Shown here piece after piece: positions 1-6,317 of a stretch of DNA of 14,733 nt. Both the position numbers and the translations under genes were made by a program. Within the stretch, counting starts at the first letter, position 1. Every line of letters begins with the position of its first letter. The stretch covers positions 1 to 14,733 of the forward strand of contig JBGCEI010000061.1 in the NCBI GenBank assembly GCA_045106295.1, in the 5' to 3' direction. Below the pieces are notes generated by a model, which searched no databases, was not told the origin of the DNA, and saw only the letters and a list, made by a program, of their open reading frames with translations. The stretch comes from WTJX01 sp045106295. Its GTDB lineage: Bacteria > Bacteroidota > Bacteroidia > Cytophagales > JAAEPT01.

Positions 1-557
1 GTGGGTGCTGCTACTGCCCCTACGTGTTTAGCATAAATTGTTTGGTAACGCTCCCTATCTTCTGGCTCGGCGTCTCTCTCTATATGTTTTGGAAGTGGTG
101 TTTCACCTAACTCATCGATAATTTTGTAAAACTCTTCATCAGATCCTTCGTGCAAGAAACGAATGGTTCTACCTCTAGACGTTGTATTATCTATTACTTC
201 AGCAACTAAATTACCATCACCAAAGTATAATTTATTCCCTACTCTTATCTTTCTAGCGGGATCTACTAATACATCCCAAAGGTGTGCCTCTTTATTTAAT
301 TCTCTTAATAAAAAAACTTCTATTTTAGCACCTGTTTTTTCTTTATTTCCATACAGCCTAGCTGGAAATACTTTTGTATTATTTACAACAAAAACATCTC
401 CATCATCAAAATATTCTAAAATATCTTTGAACATGCGATGCTCTATTTTACCTGAATCTTTATGGATAACCATCATCCTAGATTCATCTCTATTTTCAGA
501 AGGGTGTAGTGCAATTGAACCTTCGGGTAGCTCAAATCTAAATTCTGATAATTTCAT
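1..557 (-). CDS. queA: S-adenosylmethionine:tRNA ribosyltransferase-isomerase (QueA), C-terminal part missing
   Basis: QueA transfers and isomerises the ribosyl group of S-adenosylmethionine onto preQ1-modified tRNA, giving epoxyqueuosine at the wobble position. It acts in the cytoplasm. The reading frame opens at an ATG at 555-557 and runs off the left edge. About 185 residues are visible; the family is usually around 350 residues, so roughly half is outside the window. The N-terminus (MKLSEFRFELP followed by a P-S-E-N-R-D-S-R-type stretch) and the VVNNTKVFPARL segment are family-typical. So is the RYQTIYAKHVGAVAAP motif at the visible end, normally followed by TAGLHF. It lies about 195 bp downstream of recA on the same strand and has TAnnTTTG-like elements of its own in the gap. 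Identity is near certain; the downstream half cannot be judged. Confidence 0.95.
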   Translation of the reverse strand, partial: MKLSEFRFELPEGSIALHPSENRDESRMMVIHKDSGKIEHRMFKDILEYFDDGDVFVVNNTKVFPARLYGNKEKTGAKIEVFLLRELNKEAHLWDVLVDPARKIRVGNKLYFGDGNLVAEVIDNTTSRGRTIRFLHEGSDEEFYKIIDELGETPLPKHIERDAEPEDRERYQTIYAKHVGAVAAP

Positions 558-617
558 ATTTTTAAAAGTATTAAGTACAAAGTATCAAGACTAATTTTTA
601 GTCATTCCCTTGTCTGC

Positions 618-713
618 CAAAAGTATTTTTAATCTTAACTATAATTCCTACCTGCAGTCAGGCATAATGTTATTTCAAATTATATTCCTATTTTTAAAAG
701 GGCTACAAAGGTA
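618..713 (-). promoter_or_regulatory. Candidate queA promoter elements (two TAnnTTTG matches)
   Basis: On the minus strand two perfect matches to the Bacteroidetes -7 element TAnnTTTG lie between recA and queA: TACCTTTG at 713-706 and TACTTTTG at 625-618. Neither has a clear TTG/TTTG at the expected -33 distance, so these are candidates only. They would give leaders of roughly 140 and 55 nt. Between them, 651-662 carries the short inverted repeat CCTG-CAGT-CAGG. Confidence 0.35.
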
Positions 714-729
714 ACCATTTACTGTTAAT

Positions 730-746
730 AAAAAATAAGCTTTTTT
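730..746 (-). terminator. Weak candidate terminator after recA
   Basis: Just past the recA stop, read on the minus strand, six A are followed by GCTTA and then six T. This could fold as an A-U hairpin that also supplies its own U tract. With no G-C pairs in the stem it is a weak signal, and readthrough from recA into queA is possible. Confidence 0.25.
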
Positions 747-752
747 GTTTCT

Positions 753-1766
753 CTATTCAGTTACCGGAGCTGTTGAATTTACCTGCTCACGAATTTTTTG
801 TTCTATCTCATCCATCAGTTCAGGGTTATCTTGTATGATTTCTTTCACACTATCTCTTCCCTGCCCTAATTTATTTCCATTATAAGAAAACCATGAACCA
901 GCTTTATCAACGATCCCTAATTCTACTCCTAAATCTAGAATCTCACCTACTTTAGAGATACCTTGACCATACATGATATCAAATTCTATGACTTTAAATG
1001 GAGGAGCCATTTTATTTTTCACCACTTTTACTTTGGTACGGTTCCCCGTAATAGAGTCTGCACTTTCTTTAATTTGACCAATTCGTCGAATATCTAGTCG
1101 CACAGAAGCATAAAATTTCAAGGCATTACCACCCGTTGTTGTTTCTGGGTTTCCAAACATCACCCCAATTTTTTCTCTTAATTGGTTAATAAAAATACAT
1201 GAACAACCTGTCTTATTAATTGCTCCCGTTAATTTTCTAAGTGCTTGAGACATTAATCGAGCTTGAAGCCCCATTTTACTATCTCCCATCTCCCCTTCTA
1301 TTTCTCCTTTCGGAACTAAGGCTGCTACTGAGTCAATTACAATAATATCAATTGCTCCAGAACGTATCAGATGTTCTGCTATCTCTAGTGCTTGTTCTCC
1401 ATTGTCTGGCTGAGAAATCAATAGGTTTTCAGTATCAATACCTAACTTCTCTGCATACGTTTTATCGAATGCATGTTCTGCATCAATAAAAGCAGCTAAA
1501 CCACCTTTTTTCTGAGCTTCAGCAATACAATGCATCGACAGTGTCGTTTTACCAGAAGACTCTGGCCCATAAACTTCTATAACTCTACCTCTTGGAATAC
1601 CTCCAATTCCTAAAGCGATGTCTAACCCTAATGAGCCAGTGGAGATAGCAGGAACATCAACTACTCGCTCGTCACTCAATTTCATGACAGCACCTTTACC
1701 ATATGCTTTTTCTATTTTGTCAATTGTAAGCTGGAGAGCTTTTAATTTTTCTGCTTGTTCGCTCAT
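753..1766 (-). CDS. recA: Recombinase RecA
   Basis: RecA polymerises on single-stranded DNA and, using ATP, carries out homologous pairing and strand exchange. It also stimulates LexA-type self-cleavage in species with an SOS response. The 337-residue protein is complete and of slightly compact family length. The N-terminal polymerisation helix is at about 5-30. Walker A GPESSGKT is at 67-74, the catalytic-region IDAEHAFD at 94-101 and Walker B IIVIDSVAAL at 141-150. The DNA-binding L1 segment is at about 153-168 and L2 follows INQLREKIGVMFGNPETTTGG (193-213). The C-terminal domain ends in a short tail (to TAPVTE) with only modest acidity. The ATG at 1764-1766 fits the usual start. It is transcribed away from the DUF3108 gene and towards queA. 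A promoter candidate lies about 25 bp upstream. Confidence 0.99.
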   Translation of the reverse strand: MSEQAEKLKALQLTIDKIEKAYGKGAVMKLSDERVVDVPAISTGSLGLDIALGIGGIPRGRVIEVYGPESSGKTTLSMHCIAEAQKKGGLAAFIDAEHAFDKTYAEKLGIDTENLLISQPDNGEQALEIAEHLIRSGAIDIIVIDSVAALVPKGEIEGEMGDSKMGLQARLMSQALRKLTGAINKTGCSCIFINQLREKIGVMFGNPETTTGGNALKFYASVRLDIRRIGQIKESADSITGNRTKVKVVKNKMAPPFKVIEFDIMYGQGISKVGEILDLGVELGIVDKAGSWFSYNGNKLGQGRDSVKEIIQDNPELMDEIEQKIREQVNSTAPVTE

Positions 1767-1791
1767 GAGATAGGAATATTTTTAGAGTATG

Positions 1792-1822
1792 CGAAACTAC
1801 TATTTAATAGACCAAATCACAA
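1792..1822 (-). promoter_or_regulatory. Candidate recA promoter (Bacteroidetes type)
   Basis: On the minus strand TTG (1822-1820) is followed after 20 nt by TAGTTTCG (1799-1792), one mismatch from the Bacteroidetes -7 consensus TAnnTTTG. Position fits: transcription would begin about 20 nt before the recA ATG. Spacing and placement support it; it has not been shown to work. Confidence 0.45.
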
Positions 1823-1827
1823 GGGCT

Positions 1828-1843
1828 ATGGATGCATTTCCAT
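1828..1843. promoter_or_regulatory. Short palindrome just upstream of the recA promoter candidate
   Basis: ATGGA-TGCATT-TCCAT is an imperfectly centred inverted repeat with 5-bp arms. It lies immediately upstream of the candidate recA -33 element. An operator (for example for an SOS-type repressor) is one reading; chance is another, since the arms are short. Confidence 0.25.
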
Positions 1844-2056
1844 GCTATTTTTTAAAATAATGATAATATATTTTTACATTTTAGGAACAACTATTGCATT
1901 ATTGTAAATGAAACACAGCATATTGTATTGTTTTTACTATTTTTAATACTCATAAACTTTCAGCTGTTAGTCATTAGCAAAGAAAGACTCATAGGGATAT
2001 GATTAAAAAAGCAAATAGCTAAACTATTTACGAGGCTAATTCCTAAATTTTAGACA

Positions 2057-2878
2057 ATGAAAAAGCTAACTACCATATTGCTACTCTTCTCTCTTTTTGC
2101 TTTTACTAGTATTAATCAACAAGGAGAGAAAAAAGAGAATAACCTCTCTTTTAAACAAGGGGAAGAGATAAAATATAAAATGAGCTACGGCTTTATTTCG
2201 GTAGGCGAAGGAATATTTAGTATTGATAGATCCTTACATACCAAACATGGTAAAACATGTTATAAAGTCAGTATTCATGGATCTACTTCTAATTTTTTTA
2301 ATAAGTTTTTAAAAGTCGAAGACAAATGGGTTTCTCATGTAGATACAGCTACTATGCAACCTGTTGAGTTTTTTAGAGACATTACAGAAGGAAAATACAC
2401 AAGACTCGAGTACACTACTTTCAACCATGACACAGGTGCTGCTACAGTAAAGTATAAACGAAAACAAGACGCATGGAAGACAAAACAATATGATACGGGC
2501 TTAGGTATTGACGATATGGGTAGCCTTTATGCTAACCTACGTAATATTGACTACAGTAAGATGAAAAAAGGGGATAAAATAAGTGTCTCTATGTTTTTGG
2601 ATGACCAAGTCTACAAAGCACAGCTTTATTACAGAGGAAGAGAAATATTAAAAACTAAATTAGGTGAATTCAAGACCATTAAACTAGCCCCCAAATTACC
2701 TAATACTGAAATTTTTGATGGAAAAGATGCTGCTTCCTTATGGATTACTGATGACCCAAACCACATTCTACTAGAAGTAAAAGTAAAAGTAGATGTAAGC
2801 ATACTACATGGTAATGCTTGGCTAGAGGTCCAAAAAATAAAAGGAAACAAATACCCTCTTACCTCTAAGGTTAAATAA
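2057..2878 (+). CDS. Secreted DUF3108 domain protein
   Basis: The 273-residue protein starts with a signal peptide: MKK, then a hydrophobic run at about 5-18 and an S-I-N-Q region where cleavage is likely. The rest is predicted to be extracytoplasmic and rich in beta strands. The GEEIKYKMSYGFISVGEG segment (35-52), the IDDMGSLYANLR segment (151-162) and the closing DDPNHILLEVKVKVDVSILHG region (232-252) are the pattern of the DUF3108 family. This family is common in Bacteroidota and Proteobacteria and has no settled biochemical role; an envelope function is usual. The gene stands 71 bp before a response-regulator gene on the same strand and may share its transcript, but nothing links them functionally. 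No membrane segment besides the signal peptide is visible. The family call is good; the function is unknown. Confidence 0.8.
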   Translation: MKKLTTILLLFSLFAFTSINQQGEKKENNLSFKQGEEIKYKMSYGFISVGEGIFSIDRSLHTKHGKTCYKVSIHGSTSNFFNKFLKVEDKWVSHVDTATMQPVEFFRDITEGKYTRLEYTTFNHDTGAATVKYKRKQDAWKTKQYDTGLGIDDMGSLYANLRNIDYSKMKKGDKISVSMFLDDQVYKAQLYYRGREILKTKLGEFKTIKLAPKLPNTEIFDGKDAASLWITDDPNHILLEVKVKVDVSILHGNAWLEVQKIKGNKYPLTSKVK

Positions 2879-2949
2879 CAATTACGTAACCTTACTCTTT
2901 TCTTTTTTTACTAAATTTCATTTTTGAAACAGTATAAAACCTATTTCTC

Positions 2950-3642
2950 ATGTCTAAGAAAAAAGTAGATCTTAAAAAAATATTAGTCGTAGACGACGAA
3001 GAAAGTATTCTAGAGTTACTTAAATACAACTTAATTAAAGAAGGCTACGAAGTAAAAACAGCTAAAGATGGTGAGGAAGGGCTTAAAAAAGCCGTAGCTT
3101 TTAAACCTGATTTAATACTACTAGATGTAATGATGCCTAAGCTAGACGGCATAGAAACGTGTCGCATGCTACGAGAAATACCAGAACTAGAAGGTGTACT
3201 GATTTTAATCCTTACAGCACGCTCTGAGGAATACTCTGAAATAGCTGCTTTCCAAATGGGAGCCGATGATTACATTATCAAACCTATAAAACCTCGTGTA
3301 CTAATTAGTAGAATATCTGCTTTCTTCAGGAGAGAAGTAGAAAAAGAAACAGAAGAGGATTTGGTAGAAATTAAAGACTTGGTGATTGATAGGATTAGCT
3401 ATACCGTAAAAAAATCAGAAAATGCGATTGTATTACCAAGAAAAGAGTTTGAATTACTTTATTTCTTAGCTAAAAACCCTAATAAAGTTTTCAACAGAGA
3501 CAGCCTCCTTAAAAAAATATGGGGAGTAGACGTATCTGTTGTAGCACGAACGGTAGATGTACATATCCGTAAAATAAGGGAGAAAATAGGCGAAGGATAC
3601 ATCAAAACAATAAAAGGGGTGGGGTATAAATTCGAAGACTAA
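2950..3642 (+). CDS. Two-component response regulator, OmpR/PhoB family
   Basis: This is a DNA-binding transcription regulator switched by phosphorylation, 230 residues long. The receiver domain spans about 10-126. It has the acidic pair and neighbour D15-D16-E17, phosphoacceptor D59 (in LILLDVMMP), switch threonine T89 (LTAR) and conserved K111 (IKPIKP). A linker of acidic residues (129-140) leads to a winged-helix output domain at about 140-230, with PRKEFELLYFLAKNP at 163-177. Its recognition helix lies in the segment VARTVDVHIRKIREKI (198-213) and its wing in the G-Y-I-K-T-I-K-G-V-G-Y-K-F end. The cognate kinase follows after 8 bp. Its targets cannot be read from the window; PhoB-like is a family label, not evidence of phosphate control. 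Confidence 0.95.
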   Translation: MSKKKVDLKKILVVDDEESILELLKYNLIKEGYEVKTAKDGEEGLKKAVAFKPDLILLDVMMPKLDGIETCRMLREIPELEGVLILILTARSEEYSEIAAFQMGADDYIIKPIKPRVLISRISAFFRREVEKETEEDLVEIKDLVIDRISYTVKKSENAIVLPRKEFELLYFLAKNPNKVFNRDSLLKKIWGVDVSVVARTVDVHIRKIREKIGEGYIKTIKGVGYKFED

Positions 3643-3650
3643 AAAATTTT

Positions 3651-4706
3651 ATGCTTTTCAATTCTAGATCTGTTTCTTTTTTATTGGCCGCTTTTGTTGG
3701 AGTCATTACTTCATTTTTTCTATCTGTATTAAAAGAAACGACCTTAACCATCACTGTAGTTGGCTTTTTTGTTGCTTTCTCTACTACCTTTATTCTTTCT
3801 TTTCTAGTATTAGAAATGTTGATTTTCAAGGAATTACGCCGTATTTACCAACTTTTTGATTCCATGAGTGGTCACAAACTAAAACTACATCAAGATGCCA
3901 ACATACCCATCAAAAAAATAAGTAAGGGGCTTTCTACTTTTGCTTATGCAAAACAACAAGAGATAGATAAATTAAAGCAACTAGAAGAAATTAGGAGAAG
4001 TTTTTTAGCAGACATCTCACACGAGCTAAAAACACCTATTTTTAGTGCTCAAGGTTTCATACACACTTTATTAGATGGGGCTGTTGAAGATAAAAAAGTA
4101 AGAACTCGTTTTCTCAAAAAAGCAGCAAAAAGTATGGACGATCTAGAAAACTTGGTTCAAGACCTTATGATTATTACACAGGTGGAAACAGGAGAAGTTC
4201 AAATGGAGATGGAAGATTTCAACCTAAATATGCTGATTGAAGAGGTACTAGATGACTTAGAAAGGAAAGCTAAAAAACGAGACACAAAGTTAGTCTTGGA
4301 TAATGACAATTCTAACTATGATGTCAATGCCGATAGATACAGAATCCGACAAGTAATCAGTAATTTAGTAGAGAATGCTATTAAATACGGAAAAGAAAAA
4401 GGTAACGTTCAAGTACAACTAATTGATAATGCAGAGTCGGTTGTACTTAAAATATGTGACGACGGACCAGGTATTCCTGAAGAACACTGGCCTAAAGTTT
4501 TTCAACGATTTTATAGAGTAGACAAAAGTAGATCGAGAGAAAAAGGAGGTACAGGCTTAGGTCTTTCAATTGTAAAACATATTTTAGAAGCGCATGGTTC
4601 TACAATAAAACTAGAGCGTAATCCTGAAAAAGGTGCTACCTTTGTATTTGAGTTAAAAAAATCGATTACTCTTGAAGAAAATAGCCCTATCGAACATCCT
4701 GCTTAA
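3651..4706 (+). CDS. Membrane sensor histidine kinase lacking an extracytoplasmic sensor domain
   Basis: This 351-residue kinase phosphorylates itself on histidine and passes the phosphate to the response regulator encoded 8 bp upstream. Two membrane helices (about 7-27 and 32-59) are joined by only about four residues (KETT), so almost nothing is exposed outside. A linker with coiled-coil character (about 95-115) leads to the dimerisation domain with the H box DISHELKTPI (phosphorylated H124). The ATPase domain has the N box NLVENAIKYG (238-247), G1 box DDGPGIP (270-276), F box FQRFYRV (284-290) and G2 box GGTGLGLSI (299-307). All catalytic motifs are intact. There is no recognisable HAMP or PAS domain. 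It may sense within the membrane or through a partner; that is inference. The last 35 bp overlap the next gene. Confidence 0.95.
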   Translation: MLFNSRSVSFLLAAFVGVITSFFLSVLKETTLTITVVGFFVAFSTTFILSFLVLEMLIFKELRRIYQLFDSMSGHKLKLHQDANIPIKKISKGLSTFAYAKQQEIDKLKQLEEIRRSFLADISHELKTPIFSAQGFIHTLLDGAVEDKKVRTRFLKKAAKSMDDLENLVQDLMIITQVETGEVQMEMEDFNLNMLIEEVLDDLERKAKKRDTKLVLDNDNSNYDVNADRYRIRQVISNLVENAIKYGKEKGNVQVQLIDNAESVVLKICDDGPGIPEEHWPKVFQRFYRVDKSRSREKGGTGLGLSIVKHILEAHGSTIKLERNPEKGATFVFELKKSITLEENSPIEHPA

Positions 4707-5394
4707 GGAAACTGATCATTACGTATTTATCCAGAAACCACCTTTCATTTCCACATTAGCAGATAGGAATGATGAACACAGCATAATTTCTATCGTAAGA
4801 GAAACGTACCCTGAAATTAAAGTAGGCCATCGGCTTGATAAACAAACATCTGGAGTGCTTGCTTTAGCTAAAACAGATGAAGCGTACAGAAACCTAGCTA
4901 TCCAATTCGAAAAAAGGGAGGTTTACAAAGAGTACCACGCTGTTGTAGAGGGACTACATAACTTCCAAGAAGAACTAGTAGAATTACCTATACAAATACT
5001 GGCCAAAGGGAAAGTGAAAATAGATTTCGATGAAGGAAAACCTTCAGGGACCATTATTTCTACTTTACGTATCTACAATAGACATACATTAGTGCAGTGT
5101 GAACCCGTAACGGGTAGAATGCACCAGATTAGAATACATATGTCAAAAAGGAAAGCTCCTTTGGTTGGTGATATCACATACGGAGGTAGTGATCTTTACC
5201 TCTCTTCTATCAAAAGAAAATTCAATTTGAAACAAGATACTGAAGAACAGCCTTTGATTAAACGTGTAGCACTTCATGCTCACTCATTAGGGTTTAAAGA
5301 TGTGGATAAAACTCCTCTCTTTGTACAAGCACCTTACCCAAAGGACTTTAACGTACTTGTAAAACAGTTAGAAAAAAATACGAGAGACAAATAA
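4672..5394 (+). CDS. RluA-family RNA pseudouridine synthase, TTG start
   Basis: The enzyme isomerises specific uridines in ribosomal or transfer RNA to pseudouridine. The frame gives 240 residues from TTG at 4672. The signature GHRLDKQTSGVLALAKT (52-68) carries catalytic D56, and VTGRMHQIRIHM (146-157) is the second family motif. No S4 RNA-binding domain precedes the catalytic domain. Start choice: an in-frame stop at 4654-4656 limits the frame upstream, and the first in-frame ATG falls inside the VTGRMHQIR motif, far past the catalytic aspartate. A non-ATG start is therefore forced; TTG 4672 gives a natural N-terminus (MKKIALSNILLKETDHY). It overlaps the kinase gene by 35 bp, which suggests translational coupling. 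The stop lies inside a strong terminator palindrome. The exact RNA target cannot be told. Confidence 0.9.
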   Translation: MKKIALSNILLKETDHYVFIQKPPFISTLADRNDEHSIISIVRETYPEIKVGHRLDKQTSGVLALAKTDEAYRNLAIQFEKREVYKEYHAVVEGLHNFQEELVELPIQILAKGKVKIDFDEGKPSGTIISTLRIYNRHTLVQCEPVTGRMHQIRIHMSKRKAPLVGDITYGGSDLYLSSIKRKFNLKQDTEEQPLIKRVALHAHSLGFKDVDKTPLFVQAPYPKDFNVLVKQLEKNTRDK

Positions 5395-5433
5395 AAAAAG
5401 GTTTTTCTCAATTGAGAAAAACCTTTTTTTATT
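5390..5433. terminator. Bidirectional intrinsic terminator (perfect 44-bp palindrome)
   Basis: Bases 5390-5433 form a perfect palindrome with two 22-bp arms centred on CAATTG (5409-5414). The core stem AGGTTTTTCTC/GAGAAAAACCT is flanked by seven A on one side and seven T on the other, so either strand gives a hairpin followed by a U tract. It lies between convergent genes and contains the stop codon of the pseudouridine synthase gene (5392-5394); the YceI-family gene ends 20 bp beyond. Confidence 0.93.
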
Positions 5434-5453
5434 ACTGTTTTCCGAGTGAAATA

Positions 5454-6029
5454 TTACTTTATTTTGTAAGGTAATTCAGCTTCAAAATCTACTTCTACTT
5501 TTGTAGTCGTCTTTTTATTCTCAACCCCCACTTTATGTAATAACCTGTCTACATGCATATGTCCTTTTACAATGACAGGATTAATTCTTTTAACAATAAA
5601 ACTAACAGGAACCTCTGCTTTTACTCCCTTCAAGTCTAATATAGCATTGGCATTATATTTATCTCCTTTGCCTTTTTCAATTTTTCCTATTGACACTTTA
5701 CATACAGGGAATTGATCAATAAAAAAGTAATCGCTAGCCTTTAAATGACTCGTTAATTTTGAACTTTTTTCATTCACAGAAGACATATCAACTAATATTT
5801 CAGCTGTAAATGTCTCCAAATTATTACGTTCTTTCATTTCTGCTTTAGAAAATTTCCAATTATCAAACGTCCCTTTTGCTTGATATCGATCGTTTTCTGC
5901 ACTAAATGTAATCGTTCCAGGAGCAGTCTCTTTGAATAATTCTTGCTTATCTATAAAGCTTGACAATGCAGCCATTACAGTAACCAAGATTGCTATTGAA
6001 AGTGTTCTTAACAAGTATTTCTTCACCAT
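5454..6029 (-). CDS. Exported YceI-domain protein (lipid/isoprenoid-binding fold)
   Basis: The 191-residue protein has an N-terminal signal peptide (VKKYLLRTLSIAILVTVMAAL, membrane-spanning part about 6-22). A single YceI-like domain follows at about 35-190. This beta-barrel fold binds long-chain isoprenoids or other amphiphiles in characterised relatives. Family features seen are the F-G-T-F-D-N-W strand region (about 50-58), L-x-S-H-L-K-A-S-D-Y-F-F (92-103) with the following P-V-C-K-V-S-I (108-114), and the L-D-L-K-G segment (131-135). It is probably periplasmic. There is no lipobox. It is divergent from the OmpA-like gene (288 bp apart) and converges on the response-regulator cluster across the shared terminator. 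The ligand and process are unknown. Confidence 0.85.
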   Translation of the reverse strand: MVKKYLLRTLSIAILVTVMAALSSFIDKQELFKETAPGTITFSAENDRYQAKGTFDNWKFSKAEMKERNNLETFTAEILVDMSSVNEKSSKLTSHLKASDYFFIDQFPVCKVSIGKIEKGKGDKYNANAILDLKGVKAEVPVSFIVKRINPVIVKGHMHVDRLLHKVGVENKKTTTKVEVDFEAELPYKIK

Positions 6030-6317
6030 GACTTAAAAAAAATATATCTTCTATGTTTGTATTAGCTAAAATCATTCCAACTTTCTCTTTTTGATTACTA
6101 GTTGACACGATAAAGCCTCTTAAAACGAAATAAGTATAATTCATATACTATTCTAACGGATGAAGATACGAAAAGATTAATAGTATCACTAAGCAAAATT
6201 CTGTATTAAATTATTTAAGCGATTATTAGTACAGAATAGTTGCCTAAACAAAAATCAATTATTCATTCCTTTTTTATAAATTCACATTAAGAATAGATAC
6301 TAATACTCACTTTTAGC
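6030..6317. other. Divergent intergenic region between the YceI-family and OmpA-like genes
   Basis: This 288-bp AT-rich region must hold two promoters. I find no clean TTG/TAnnTTTG pair on either strand. Its one clear structure is the inverted repeat at 6198-6237, listed separately. Reading frames inside it are short and look like noise. Confidence 0.5.
6198..6237. repeat. Inverted repeat with 8-bp arms
   Basis: ATTCTGTA (6198-6205) is repeated inverted as TACAGAAT (6230-6237) across 24 bases. It lies in the divergent region, about 80 bp before the OmpA-like start and 170 bp from the YceI-family start. It could be an operator for one or both genes or a leader hairpin. An 8-bp perfect match in AT-rich DNA is suggestive, not proof. 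Confidence 0.35.

Larger units (their letters stand above)
1767..2056. other. Divergent intergenic region between recA and the DUF3108 gene
   Basis: This 290-bp, very AT-rich stretch holds the recA promoter candidate and the palindrome in its left part. For the plus-strand gene I find no good TTG/TAnnTTTG pair; TAAATTTT right before the ATG is the nearest match and is probably too close. I see no reading frame or RNA gene in it. Confidence 0.6.

Noticed and set aside
163..594. Open frame of 143 codons on the plus strand
   Set aside because: It is antisense to queA, whose protein motifs are unmistakable; its own translation is a low-complexity mirror.
651..662. CCTG-CAGT-CAGG as a terminator or mobile repeat
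   Set aside because: Arms are only 4 bp, no T tract follows, and no second copy was found in the window.
5947..6144. 65-codon minus-strand frame upstream of the YceI-family gene
   Set aside because: It overlaps the YceI signal peptide in another frame, shows no domain and is mostly intergenic AT-rich sequence.
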